Assembly (NCBI GenBank): GCA_964642175.1
Contig: CAZXOK010000001.1
Location: forward strand, 310,001-374,000
Reading direction: 5' to 3'
Source: JANQGG01 sp964642175
GTDB lineage: Bacteria; Bacteroidota; Chlorobiia; Chlorobiales; Chloroherpetonaceae
DNA: 64,000 nt
The position numbers and the translations under genes were made by a program. The first letter of the stretch is position 1. Each line of letters starts with the position of its first letter. Shown here piece by piece: positions 1-9,200 of the stretch. The notes below the pieces were generated by a model, which worked only from the letters and a program-made list of their open reading frames with translations, was not told the DNA's origin and searched no databases.

Positions 1-13
1 TTAATACGCCTTT

Positions 14-1366
14 ATGAGCCTAGATATTTTTGCGAAAGCTTTAGCCCCCGCGCTAGGTTTTGAAAAATCAAAAATCGATCAATATATCCATAAGCTGCTT
101 GAGCTTGCAATTGAAGAATTGTTGATACAGGGTGAAGTTAAGTTTGCTGGTATTGGTATGCTAAAGCGTGTGTATCACCCGGCCGAGCCCCGTGAGAAAG
201 AACCAGGAAAATTATACCTCTATCCGCCTTCACAATCCATCGAACTGGTTACTAATAAAGAGTTCGACTCGGGCGATTTTATCTATGACGCAGCCATCGG
301 TCAGTTTCAGATGAGTGAAGAAAATGCCCTGCGTTTTTCAAAAGGATTTGCACTTTCCATAGAAAAAAGTATTGATGTTCGGGGTAAGTTGGAACTGGGT
401 GTGCTGGGCACATTTGAAAAAGAAAATGATCATATCACATTTAAGCAATCTCCGCAACTGACAGAATTGCTTCAAAAACCTTACAACCATTTAGAGCCCA
501 CTGAACTCAATCAGGCTGCTGAATCTGAACTGAAAAAGCCGGATGCCATATCGCCTGTTGAACCCAAAGCAGCTTCAGGTGCTGAACCGGTTAAACCCGA
601 ACAGCCTAAAGAACCACAAATACCAGCGGTACCCAAAGAGCCTGAAGTTCAGCCTGCACAGGTTAAGTCAACACCGCCGCCATCTTCTGAGCCTGTTACA
701 GAATCACAGGCCCAACCCGAATCACATCCACCCGGTAATGAGAATCCTGATCTCAACTGGTTATACAAAGAAGAAACCGACAGCCACAAAAAATTCTATT
801 ACATTATTGGCGCAGGGGTTGTTTTAATCGTACTTCTTGCAGGTGTCTACTGGTATTTAACAAGTGGTGATAAACCGTCTCAAGTTGCAGAAAGCCCAAA
901 AGAACCGGTTGAACAAGTAGCAACCGACTCGACCGATATTGCTAATGAGCAAACCGTTGCCGGCAATACCCCGCCAGAAGTTCCACAACAAAAGAGTGTA
1001 TCAAAAACTCAAAAAACATCATCGGTAAAATCACCTTCAAGATCCAGGACAAGTTCTTCGGCACAACCCAGCGATAATAACAGTCCCTGGTTTGTACCAC
1101 CAGCTTTAACTCAGTCCATTGACTTTACCAAACGCGGGTACTCCATTTCAGTAGCGTCTTTCCCCGATAAACTGAAAGCCGATAAACTGGCCAATACCTA
1201 TTCCAAGAAAGGATTTGCTGTAACAGTATGGCAGGCCGATGTAAAGGGTACCAGTTATTACAGGGTTCTGATTGGGAGTTTTAGTTCCCGGAGTAAGGCT
1301 TTAAATGCTAAAAATGAGGCTGGTGATGTTTTACCAAAAGATGCCTTTATAGTTAAAGTCAATTAA
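14..1366 (+). CDS. HU-like/SPOR domain membrane protein
   Basis: This 450-residue protein has a three-part layout. Residues 1-85 resemble the HU-like (bacterial HU-CCDC81) domain of Bacteroidota and Chlorobiota, including the FAGIGMLKR stretch. A Pro/Glu-rich linker follows at about 165-250. One membrane helix lies at about 261-283 (FYYIIGAGVVLIVLLAGVYW), then a Ser/Thr-rich linker and a C-terminal SPOR domain at about 374-450. SPOR domains bind peptidoglycan stripped of stem peptides at division sites. The predicted topology puts the HU-like part in the cytoplasm and SPOR in the periplasm, which suggests a link between cytoplasmic DNA or protein partners and the septal wall. The HU-like domain may bind protein rather than DNA. 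It ends 45 bases before bchY. The ATG at 14 is the first start in the window and gives a complete domain. Confidence 0.85.
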   Translation: MSLDIFAKALAPALGFEKSKIDQYIHKLLELAIEELLIQGEVKFAGIGMLKRVYHPAEPREKEPGKLYLYPPSQSIELVTNKEFDSGDFIYDAAIGQFQMSEENALRFSKGFALSIEKSIDVRGKLELGVLGTFEKENDHITFKQSPQLTELLQKPYNHLEPTELNQAAESELKKPDAISPVEPKAASGAEPVKPEQPKEPQIPAVPKEPEVQPAQVKSTPPPSSEPVTESQAQPESHPPGNENPDLNWLYKEETDSHKKFYYIIGAGVVLIVLLAGVYWYLTSGDKPSQVAESPKEPVEQVATDSTDIANEQTVAGNTPPEVPQQKSVSKTQKTSSVKSPSRSRTSSSAQPSDNNSPWFVPPALTQSIDFTKRGYSISVASFPDKLKADKLANTYSKKGFAVTVWQADVKGTSYYRVLIGSFSSRSKALNAKNEAGDVLPKDAFIVKVN

Positions 1367-1411
1367 ACCAGCAGCGTATTTTAAAAAGTAGTAATAGGTG
1401 AGTGAGATATC

Positions 1412-2674
1412 ATGTCCAATTCAGCTTCTGATTCAAGCCATCCTCAACTTAACAGACTGCACCCTCAAACCATGTGCCCGGGTTTCGGTGCCATGCGTTT
1501 ACTGACCCGGATGGAACATACCCGCGTCTGTATGGTTGCTGATAAAGGCTGCATGTACGGGTTAACATTTGTTTCGCAATTTTATGCTGCAAAAAAGTCG
1601 ATTGTCTCACCTCAATTGATGAATGAGCAACTCACACAGGGTTCTTTGATCCAGAATGTTCGGGATACTCTGGACGAAATTGCAAAAGATTCCCAGGTAA
1701 AACTGATTGCAGTTCTTAGCCTTTGTGTTTCGGAAACCATAGGTATTTCGGAAGAAATGCTGCCAAGCAAAGTTGGTAATGCCGATGTTATTTTATTTCG
1801 GATGCCTTCTTACTCGGTAGGCTCGCACCCTGAAGCCAAAGACCTGGTACTTTCAACACTCTTAAAGCAACTTTCCGAACAAAACATCCCTCAGAAAAAG
1901 AAATCCCTGGCCATTGTAGGCGAGATATTTCCCCTGGACGCCATGGCCATAGGTGAAGTGTTACAAAAAATTGGCGTGGAATCGGCGTTTTTCATGCCTT
2001 CCCAACAACTGGACGACTATAAAGAGCTTAACTCCATTGGGGCATGCGCCGTTTTATATCCGTATTACACGAAAAGTGCCAACTGGTTCAAAAAGCAAAA
2101 CATACCAATCATTACCGGAGCACCGGTTGGTGCAAATGCAACCTACGAATGGATCAGGCAAATTGGAGAGGCTCTTGAGCGCGATAACGCTTTGGTTGAA
2201 CAAGTTGCGGCTGATGAGAAAGTCAAAAGTAAAACCGTCTTCGACGCTCAGCGTATTGACGCTAAAGTGATTATTGCCGGTTATGAAGGCAACGAATGGC
2301 CGATCGTGAAACTTTTGCTTGAAGCCGGGGCGGATATCCCTTATGCATCTACATCCATTCAACAATCTGAATTTACCAGACAGGACGAAACCTTGTTTGA
2401 AATGCTTGGGACACGTGTACAATTCAGGAAATTCTTAGAGGATGATATGGCAGCGGTTGAAAAATATCAGCCAGACCTGGTTATCGGAACCACATCATTA
2501 AATGAGCATTTAAAAGATCAGGCCATCCCTTCGGTCTATTTTACGAATATCATTTCGTCGCGACCCTTATTTTTTGCTCACGGGGCTCAAACCATGTTGA
2601 TGCTAATTCAGAATTTGATTCGACAAAAACCGGTCTATAAACGAATGAAAGATTTTTTTGATTTGTCGATTTAA
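1412..2674 (+). CDS. bchY: Chlorophyllide a reductase subunit Y (BchY)
   Basis: BchY is one half of the nitrogenase-like BchYZ catalytic component of chlorophyllide a oxidoreductase. With the BchX reductase it reduces the C7-C8 double bond of ring B, making the bacteriochlorin ring of bacteriochlorophyll a. The N-terminus carries the signature CPGFGAMRLLTRME followed by VCMVADKGCMYGLTFVSQFY. Cys22, Cys47 and Cys105 lie at the spacing of the three BchY ligands to the [4Fe-4S] cluster. At 420 residues it is somewhat shorter at the N-terminus than proteobacterial BchY but complete around the ligands. No bchX or bchZ is present in the window. Scattered bch genes are usual in green sulfur bacteria. 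This gene is the strongest evidence that the organism is phototrophic. Confidence 0.93.
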   Translation: MSNSASDSSHPQLNRLHPQTMCPGFGAMRLLTRMEHTRVCMVADKGCMYGLTFVSQFYAAKKSIVSPQLMNEQLTQGSLIQNVRDTLDEIAKDSQVKLIAVLSLCVSETIGISEEMLPSKVGNADVILFRMPSYSVGSHPEAKDLVLSTLLKQLSEQNIPQKKKSLAIVGEIFPLDAMAIGEVLQKIGVESAFFMPSQQLDDYKELNSIGACAVLYPYYTKSANWFKKQNIPIITGAPVGANATYEWIRQIGEALERDNALVEQVAADEKVKSKTVFDAQRIDAKVIIAGYEGNEWPIVKLLLEAGADIPYASTSIQQSEFTRQDETLFEMLGTRVQFRKFLEDDMAAVEKYQPDLVIGTTSLNEHLKDQAIPSVYFTNIISSRPLFFAHGAQTMLMLIQNLIRQKPVYKRMKDFFDLSI

Positions 2675-2841
2675 GGGTTCTTAAATAGTTAAAACATAAA
2701 CTTATCTGGCTTAAATGCTATAAAAATGCTTGGTTTTGTCATATAATCCATGCATATTTGTGAAATTTGTATTTAGATGCAATAAGCAGTGCCCTGACAA
2801 AAGCCATCAAATAATAAAATTTTAAAAATCACCAACGAGCT

Positions 2842-3450
2842 ATGAAAACCTTTTTATTCATTTTAGTGGGTATCATTTCATTTCAGCTTTCATTTTCTAA
2901 CATTTCTGTTGCAGGTGAAACATCAGCAAAAGCCTTAAAAGAAAATCAAAGACCAACCACGAAAAAACAAGACAAACCCGCCCAGAACAAATTAATGAAG
3001 TTTGAGCCGCGTAAGCTCATTTCCGACGACAGTACCAAAGCCTTGAAAAAATGGTTGGAAATGGAAAAAGACTACAAAAAGATCAAAATGGATGTAGATA
3101 AGCAAACAGTAAGACTTGAATTTTTTAAAGAGCGCTTGGATAAAGCCAAAAAAGTTGCTGAACTTTATAAAGAACCCGGTAAAGATCCTGATTATTTAAG
3201 TGATCAGAAAGAAGCCAAAGACAACGAGGTTCAGTCAAGTAAGAATTATGATGTAGAAGCCAAGAAGCTGGACAATTTGAAAGCTGAGCTTGCTGTATCT
3301 GAGAAACGCTACAATATTGCTGAAAAAGCTTACAAGATTTACAATCCATCACTTTCAGGTTTTGCAGGCAAATCAGAAGCTAAAGCAAAGAAACCTGCAG
3401 CCCCAGCCCAAAAAACTGAATCTGATAAAAAGGAACAAGTAGAAGATTAA
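2842..3450 (+). CDS. Secreted lysine/glutamate-rich coiled-coil protein, unknown function
   Basis: This 202-residue protein is not recognised. An N-terminal hydrophobic segment (about 2-24) ending ISVAGE looks like a Sec signal peptide with an AxA-like cleavage site. There is no lipobox cysteine. Residues 70-165 are highly charged and heptad-like (many K, E, A and L), so a coiled coil is likely. The C-terminus is a basic Ala/Pro/Lys tail. The 167-base upstream gap from bchY and a strong terminator just downstream suggest a single-gene unit. A role in the periplasm or outer membrane is inferred from the signal peptide only. Confidence 0.7.
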   Translation: MKTFLFILVGIISFQLSFSNISVAGETSAKALKENQRPTTKKQDKPAQNKLMKFEPRKLISDDSTKALKKWLEMEKDYKKIKMDVDKQTVRLEFFKERLDKAKKVAELYKEPGKDPDYLSDQKEAKDNEVQSSKNYDVEAKKLDNLKAELAVSEKRYNIAEKAYKIYNPSLSGFAGKSEAKAKKPAAPAQKTESDKKEQVED

Positions 3451-3480
3451 TTGACCTGAGTCAAGAAATTATCAAATAAA

Positions 3481-3512
3481 AAAAGCTGCTGTGAAAACAG
3501 CAGCTTTTTTTT
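3481..3512. terminator. Bidirectional intrinsic terminator
   Basis: A perfect 12-bp stem (AAAAGCTGCTGT with ACAGCAGCTTTT) closes a GAAA tetraloop, with A-rich sequence on one side and a T-run on the other. It lies between the convergent coiled-coil gene (plus strand) and frr (minus strand) and can end transcripts from both. Confidence 0.9.
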
Positions 3513-3541
3513 GTTCGTATTTTTTAAAAGTCGCTTAACTT

Positions 3542-4102
3542 CTAAACCTCCATAATTTCTTTTTCTTTCTTTTCAAGCATTTCGTCCAGGGTTTTCTCAA
3601 ACTTATGAGTCATGCTATCTGAGTCTTTCTTTGAACGTGCTTTATCATCCTCGGTAATCTCTTTTTCTTTTTCAAGTTTATCGATGGCGTGGTTCAGATC
3701 GCGACGAATGTTTCGAATAGCCACTTTACCTTCTTCGGAAAACTTTTTTGAGAGTTTTACATATTCACGGCGGCGTTCTTCGGTTAATGGTGGTACCACT
3801 ACGCGGATGTTTTGACCATCAGTAGCCGGGTTTAAACCAAGGTTGGAGTCGCGGATGGCTTTTTCAACCGGCTGAAGCATGGTTTTATCCCAAACCTGAA
3901 CCATCAGTGTTTTGGAGTCCTGAACGCCAACATTTCCAACTTGCTTAATGGGCATCAGCTGGCCATAAGCTTCAACTTTAATCCCATCAAGAAGTGTGGG
4001 TGTAGCTTTCCCGGTTCGCAGTGTAGCCAATTCATGACGAACATTCTCAATGGATTTTTGCATCCGGGTTTCAGCGTCTTTAAATACTTGTTTGACAGAC
4101 AT
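3542..4102 (-). CDS. frr: Ribosome recycling factor
   Basis: The 186-residue length and the whole-length pattern match ribosome recycling factor: an N-terminal helix with RMQKSIENVRHELATLRTGKATP, the beta domain with PIKQVGNVGVQDSKTLMVQVWD, and the C-terminal helices RRREYVKLSKKFSEEGKVAIRNIRRD. With EF-G it splits the post-termination ribosome after stop-codon release. It lies 109 bases downstream of rpmE on the same strand and may be co-transcribed with it. The bidirectional terminator follows its stop after about 30 bases. Confidence 0.97.
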   Translation of the reverse strand: MSVKQVFKDAETRMQKSIENVRHELATLRTGKATPTLLDGIKVEAYGQLMPIKQVGNVGVQDSKTLMVQVWDKTMLQPVEKAIRDSNLGLNPATDGQNIRVVVPPLTEERRREYVKLSKKFSEEGKVAIRNIRRDLNHAIDKLEKEKEITEDDKARSKKDSDSMTHKFEKTLDEMLEKKEKEIMEV

Positions 4103-4211
4103 AGGCTTTTTTATTTTAGATTATCGGCTGGTCTAAATAAAGAATGCCCAAACATATACGTAACAGGCGTACATCTTTGAGCATTAATATCATAGTCAAG
4201 CGTTTTACGTT

Positions 4212-4478
4212 CTACTTGGAACCGCCAGTTTTTTTCTGAGCAAATCGTTTGTTGAATCGTTCTACACGGCCAGCTGTATCTAAGAGAATATTTTGACCGG
4301 TAAAAAACGGATGCGAAGTGCTGCTGATTTCAACTTTACAGAGCGGGTACTCATTTCCATCTTCCCATTTAATGGTCTCTTTGGTTTGAACACAAGACCT
4401 GGTTACAAATGTATCGCCATTGGACAAATCCTGAAAAACAACTGGTCTATAATTTTTAGGATGGATTCCTTTCTTCAT
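4212..4478 (-). CDS. rpmE2: 50S ribosomal protein L31, type B
   Basis: This 88-residue protein begins MKKGIHPKNYRPVVFQD and carries the type B L31 core, with SSTSHPFFTGQ and GRVERFNKRF. The zinc-binding CxxC pair of type A L31 is absent, so this is the zinc-independent form. It belongs to the large ribosomal subunit, at the bridge to the small subunit. The promoter should lie in the 94-base spacer shared with the divergent recG. Confidence 0.95.
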   Translation of the reverse strand: MKKGIHPKNYRPVVFQDLSNGDTFVTRSCVQTKETIKWEDGNEYPLCKVEISSTSHPFFTGQNILLDTAGRVERFNKRFAQKKTGGSK

Positions 4479-4572
4479 GGTCTGAATTGTCTATATTAAA
4501 ATTTGAGCTTTATGTTCTATAAACTTTAAATATAACACTAATATGGCTTAAAAAAAATCATCTTTTGCCTTT

Positions 4573-6702
4573 ATGCCAAATCAGCACAACATTCTTCAAC
4601 AGGACATAAAGTACCTAAAAGGAGTAGGGCCAAAAAAATCGGTGGTGTTCAACAGCCTGGGTATTTATACCCTGGAAGACCTGATTTATTATTACCCCCG
4701 AACCTATCTGGACCGAACCCGTCAACGAAGCATTGGGGCTTTGGTGGAAGGTGAGCTGACCACAGTGGTCGGCGAAATTCACCAGGTGATAGCCCAGGGC
4801 CAAGGATGGCGCAATAAACGCCTGAAAGTTGTAATTAAGGATAATACCGGAATGATGGAACTGATATGGTTCCAGGGTGCGTCTCACCTGGAAAAAAAAT
4901 TCCATCGGGGTGATGCGCTGGCAGTTTTTGGGAAAGTTGGCTTTTTTAACCGTACCCCTCAAATCACTCATCCTGAATTTGACCAGTTGTCACAGTCAGA
5001 TGATCCCAAAACCATTGAATCTTCCGACTTTGAGCGTTTCAATACCGGTCAGATTGTAGCGCTCTATCCTCTGACCGAAGCTTTAAAGAAGTTGGGGATC
5101 ACGTCCAGAAGCATGCGTCAGCTTATTAACCAGGCATATGGACAAATCGCCCCGTACCTAGATGACCATTTTCCGGACGCCTTCCTGAAAAAAACCGGGC
5201 TGCATGAGCTTCGTCAAGCCCTAAAAGACATTCATTCTCCAACCTCAAAGGAAAATTTGGCTGGTGCTATACATAGGTTGAAATTCTCAGAGCTTTTTTT
5301 TCTGCAATTGATGTTTGCGTTAAGGAAACACCAGCAAGAGAGCCGGCATGCCATGGTTTTTGAAACTGTTGGGGATTATACCCACCAATTGTACGAAAGC
5401 CTGCCATTTGAGATGACCAACGCCCAGAAAGACGTGGTTCGCCACATTCGTCACGATCTTAAAAAGGGGATCCAAATGAATCGACTGGTTCAGGGCGATG
5501 TAGGAAGCGGTAAAACCCTGGTCGGACTTTTTGCAATGATGGTCGGGCTGGATAACGGCGTGCAATGTGCATTCATGGCACCGACTGAAATTCTAGCCAC
5601 TCAGCATTATCTTACCATGAAAAACATGCTGGCGCCACTGGGTATCACTACGGCTTTGTTGATTGGCAAACAACGCAAGAAAGAGCGCGAGGCACTGCTC
5701 AGCAGCCTGAAACACGGAGAGGTGCAGGTTTGTGTGGGCACGCATGCGCTTATCGAAGACCAGGTTGAATTTCAAAACCTGGGCCTGGTGATCATTGATG
5801 AGCAGCATCGTTTTGGTGTTATGCAGCGCAAGAAACTTCACGAAAAATCCATGAATCCGCATATGCTGCTCATGACAGCCACACCCATTCCAAGAACGCT
5901 AACTATGACGGTCTATGGCGATCTGAATGTATCGGTGATCAATGAAATGCCCAAAGATCGCAAACCGGTTATAACAAAACTGCGTCACGATTCCGAAACC
6001 GACTACATTTATCATCACATACAGGATGAACTGGCCAAAGGCTACCAGGCCTACGTGGTATTCCCGTTAGTTGAAGAGTCTGAGAAAATAGACCTGGCAG
6101 CCGCCAAAGAAAGCTATGAAGAGATCAAACTGCGGTTTCAGGGCATTTGTGAAGTATCCCTGATACATGGACAAATGAAATCCCAGGAAAAAGATCAAGT
6201 TATGGAAGCGTTCCGAAGCGGTTGTTCTAAAATTCTTGTGGGTACCACCGTTATTGAAGTTGGGGTTGATGTACCAAATGCAACGCTGATCATGATCCAG
6301 CATGCCGAGCGATTTGGGCTATCGCAGTTGCATCAGCTTCGGGGTCGGGTAGGCCGGGGCCACACGCAGTCTTATTGTTATCTCGTTTATAGTAAATTAT
6401 CACCCGATGCAAAGGTTCGGCTTAAAGCCATGGAAGAGAGTACAGATGGATTCAGGATATCTGAAATTGATGCCAAATTGAGAGGGGCCGGGAATATTAT
6501 GGGCACTGAGCAGTCGGGTTTGATAACCGGTTTAAAAATTGCCGATTTATCAGAAGATTTGGATATTTTAAGCTCTGCCCGCCAAGCTGCCTTTAAGTTG
6601 GTGGCTTTAGACAGCCGGCTCCAAAAGCCCGAGCATAGCGCTATAAAAGCCTATTTTATGAAACACTATCATCAGAAATATATCCTGGCCGATATTGGAT
6701 AA
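4573..6702 (+). CDS. recG: ATP-dependent DNA helicase RecG
   Basis: RecG rewinds and regresses stalled replication forks and branch-migrates Holliday junctions. The 709 residues show the N-terminal wedge/OB-fold region (LKGVGPKK, then TVVGEIHQV at about 65). The superfamily 2 motor follows, with Walker A GDVGSGKT at about 308-315, the DEQH box at about 409-412 and TATPIPRT next to it. The second helicase domain has GTTVIEVGVDVPNAT and QLRGRVGRG, and the C-terminus carries RecG-type LRGAGNIMGTEQSG. Length is normal. Its stop codon overlaps the start of rsgA, so the two are likely translationally coupled. Confidence 0.97.
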   Translation: MPNQHNILQQDIKYLKGVGPKKSVVFNSLGIYTLEDLIYYYPRTYLDRTRQRSIGALVEGELTTVVGEIHQVIAQGQGWRNKRLKVVIKDNTGMMELIWFQGASHLEKKFHRGDALAVFGKVGFFNRTPQITHPEFDQLSQSDDPKTIESSDFERFNTGQIVALYPLTEALKKLGITSRSMRQLINQAYGQIAPYLDDHFPDAFLKKTGLHELRQALKDIHSPTSKENLAGAIHRLKFSELFFLQLMFALRKHQQESRHAMVFETVGDYTHQLYESLPFEMTNAQKDVVRHIRHDLKKGIQMNRLVQGDVGSGKTLVGLFAMMVGLDNGVQCAFMAPTEILATQHYLTMKNMLAPLGITTALLIGKQRKKEREALLSSLKHGEVQVCVGTHALIEDQVEFQNLGLVIIDEQHRFGVMQRKKLHEKSMNPHMLLMTATPIPRTLTMTVYGDLNVSVINEMPKDRKPVITKLRHDSETDYIYHHIQDELAKGYQAYVVFPLVEESEKIDLAAAKESYEEIKLRFQGICEVSLIHGQMKSQEKDQVMEAFRSGCSKILVGTTVIEVGVDVPNATLIMIQHAERFGLSQLHQLRGRVGRGHTQSYCYLVYSKLSPDAKVRLKAMEESTDGFRISEIDAKLRGAGNIMGTEQSGLITGLKIADLSEDLDILSSARQAAFKLVALDSRLQKPEHSAIKAYFMKHYHQKYILADIG

Positions 6703-7693
6703 AACTCACACATCACGCAATCAGAGCGGCTCAGAACAAGAGGTTCTACCCGGTCTTGTTTATGAAATTATGGGAACCCATTATGTGGTTCGTGCCGATT
6801 CCGGGGAGTACTATAAGTGCAAAACCATCAAAAGTACACAAACAGAAAATCCCGAGGCCACACTGGTAGTTGTGGGGGATATTGTCCTGTTCAGACCCTT
6901 TCCTGATGAGCTTGGTGATGATCTGCCCGAAGGCATTATTCATAAGGTGCTTGAACGCAAAATGAGACTGGCCCGAAAACGCAATCGGAAAACAAACAGG
7001 AGCGGAGAAGTAGAGCATGTGCTGGCCAGTAATATTGATCAACTGGTGATTGTGGCATCAGGGGCAGAGCCACCCCTGAGAAAAGGGTTAATAGACCGGT
7101 ATTTGGCCTTTGCCGAAGCTGAAGGCCTACAGGTTTTGATCGTGGTTAATAAATTGGACCTGGTTGGACTACAAGAGCTTGATGAGCAGCTTCAGATTTA
7201 TGTGGATCTCGGTTACCGTGTACTGACCGTTAGCGCCACCAAGAAGGCCAATATTGACCAGTTGCGGGAAACTTTAAAGGGAAAGATCTCGGTACTCAGC
7301 GGCCACTCAGGTGTGGGGAAATCATCCCTGATCAACGCGTTGATAAAAGATGCCGATTTAAAAACAGGCGAATTGAGCCAGAAGTCTTTAAAAGGCGCCC
7401 ATGTAACATCGGGTGCTACCATGCTGGAAATTACCGGTTCAAAAGCCTCACATTCCGGATTTGTAATTGACACGCCAGGCATACGCGAATTTGCCTTAAT
7501 CGATATAGACCGACAGAATCTAAGGCATTATTTCATTGAGTTCAATCGGTTTACCAACGCATGCAAATACACCTCCTGTTTGCACATAAATGAGCCGGGT
7601 TGTGCAGTTAAACAAGCGGTTGAGGATGGTGAAATAGACCCGGAGCGATACACCAATTACATTTCAATATTTGAAACACTGGAAGAAAATTAG
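6695..7693 (+). CDS. rsgA: Ribosome small-subunit biogenesis GTPase RsgA
   Basis: RsgA is a circularly permuted GTPase that checks late 30S maturation. The 332 residues run from an OB-fold (GLVYEIMGTHYVVRAD onward) to the GTPase motifs in permuted order: G4 NKLDLV first, then G1 GHSGVGKSS at about 203-211 and G3 DTPGIREF. A C-terminal zinc knuckle follows, with CKYTSCLHINEPGC. The start taken here is a TTG that overlaps the recG stop by eight bases. The next in-frame ATG would cut into the conserved first strand, so the TTG or a nearby non-ATG start is more likely. Confidence 0.95.
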   Translation: MDKTHTSRNQSGSEQEVLPGLVYEIMGTHYVVRADSGEYYKCKTIKSTQTENPEATLVVVGDIVLFRPFPDELGDDLPEGIIHKVLERKMRLARKRNRKTNRSGEVEHVLASNIDQLVIVASGAEPPLRKGLIDRYLAFAEAEGLQVLIVVNKLDLVGLQELDEQLQIYVDLGYRVLTVSATKKANIDQLRETLKGKISVLSGHSGVGKSSLINALIKDADLKTGELSQKSLKGAHVTSGATMLEITGSKASHSGFVIDTPGIREFALIDIDRQNLRHYFIEFNRFTNACKYTSCLHINEPGCAVKQAVEDGEIDPERYTNYISIFETLEEN

Positions 7694-7779
7694 TTAAATC
7701 AAAAACAATTTGCTTTTAACCTACCGGTTCCATTTATTATTTTTCAGCGAAGTAACATCCACATTAAAAAATCCTGTTT

Positions 7780-9156
7780 ATGTTAATAACATCTATAAAT
7801 CCAGCTACAGAAGAAGTTATTGCCAATTATGAAGAGATGACAAAAGACGAGCTTTTGGCTGTTGTAGATGCTTCTCAAAAAGACTATAAAGAATGGCGAC
7901 ATACTTCCTTCCAGGAGCGATCCAATAAATTACATACACTTGCACGCTGTTTGCGAGATGATAAAGCCAGGCTGGCCAATCTGATTACTTTAGAAATGGG
8001 TAAGCCCCTGCGCGAGGCTGAAGGTGAAGTTGAAAAATGCGCCTGGGTTTGCGAGTTTTATGCCGATAAAGCCGAAGACTATCTGAAACCCGAGTATATA
8101 GATTCTGAAGCCCGGAAAAGCTGGGTGGCTTTCGAACCCATCGGGTTGGTATTAGGTATTATGCCATGGAATTTTCCGCTTTGGCAGGTGTTTCGTTTTG
8201 CAGCACCAGCTGTAATGGCTGGCAACGGCTGCCTGGTTAAGCATGCCCCTAATGTTACGGGATGTGCCTTAGCCATTGATGAATTATTTATTAAAGCCGG
8301 TTACCCGGATAATTTGTACAAATCCTTATTGATCTCAATTGAGAACGTAAATGAACGTGTAGGCCAGATTATTGAACATCCGCATATCAGAGCCGTGACA
8401 CTTACAGGCAGCACTGGTGCCGGACGTAAAATTGCTGAAAAATCGGGGCATGCTCTCAAGAAAAATGTTCTGGAATTGGGCGGAAGCGATCCTTACATCA
8501 TTCTGGAAGATGCAGATTTGGATGAAGCCATCAATTCGTGTGTGTTTTCAAGGCTTCAAAATGCCGGACAAAGCTGTATAGCAGCCAAGCGATACCTGGT
8601 CTCGGAAAAAATCAAACCTGAGTTTGAGCAAAAATTAATTGAGATGTTGTCGAAAAAAGTGATGGGCGATCCCATGGATCCAAAAACCGACATCGGACCA
8701 ATGGCCAGACTGGATTTAAGAGATGAACTCCACAACCAGGTTGAGCGTAGTGTGGCTAAAGGAGCAAAAGTCTTGATCGGCGGAGAAAAACCAGATCGTA
8801 AAGGATATTTTTATCCTCCGACTGTCTTAACCGATATTGGGCCGGAAATGCCGGTTTATTACGAAGAAACCTTTGGACCGGTAGCCTCCATTATTTCATT
8901 TAAAACCGATCAGGAAGCGTTGGACATTGCCAATGACAGTCCTTTTGGATTGGGCTCAGCGGTTTTCAGCAAGAACATCGAGCGAGCACAGGAACTGGCT
9001 TCACAAATAGATGCCGGAAATTGTTTTATCAATTCAATGGTGAAATCTGACCCAAGATTACCATTTGGAGGAATAAAAGATTCAGGATATGGTCGCGAAT
9101 TGTCTTATTTTGGCATTCGTGAGTTTGTAAACATTAAAACGGTTTTTATTAAGTAA
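7780..9156 (+). CDS. NAD(P)-dependent aldehyde dehydrogenase, succinate-semialdehyde dehydrogenase-like
   Basis: The 458-residue protein is a full-length aldehyde dehydrogenase. It has the cofactor-binding PWNFPLWQ and TGSTGAGRKIA stretches, the general base Glu232 in LELGGSDP, and the catalytic Cys266 in NAGQSCIAAKR. The C-terminal motif EETFGPVASII also fits. The short N-terminus (SINPATEEVIANYEE) and the GQSCIAAKR signature are typical of the Sad/YneI-type succinate-semialdehyde dehydrogenases. These oxidise succinate semialdehyde to succinate. The exact substrate is inferred from the subfamily, and a broader aldehyde range is possible. It lies alone, 44 bases before the phosphatase gene. 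Confidence 0.85.
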   Translation: MLITSINPATEEVIANYEEMTKDELLAVVDASQKDYKEWRHTSFQERSNKLHTLARCLRDDKARLANLITLEMGKPLREAEGEVEKCAWVCEFYADKAEDYLKPEYIDSEARKSWVAFEPIGLVLGIMPWNFPLWQVFRFAAPAVMAGNGCLVKHAPNVTGCALAIDELFIKAGYPDNLYKSLLISIENVNERVGQIIEHPHIRAVTLTGSTGAGRKIAEKSGHALKKNVLELGGSDPYIILEDADLDEAINSCVFSRLQNAGQSCIAAKRYLVSEKIKPEFEQKLIEMLSKKVMGDPMDPKTDIGPMARLDLRDELHNQVERSVAKGAKVLIGGEKPDRKGYFYPPTVLTDIGPEMPVYYEETFGPVASIISFKTDQEALDIANDSPFGLGSAVFSKNIERAQELASQIDAGNCFINSMVKSDPRLPFGGIKDSGYGRELSYFGIREFVNIKTVFIK

Positions 9157-9200
9157 GGTCAACATCAATTATTTATCCTAGTGTAAGAAAGGCATGAATT

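Noticed and set aside
543..827. A 94-codon frame within the SPOR protein gene
   Set aside because: It is a shifted reading of the Pro/Glu-rich linker; the main frame has clear domains on both sides.
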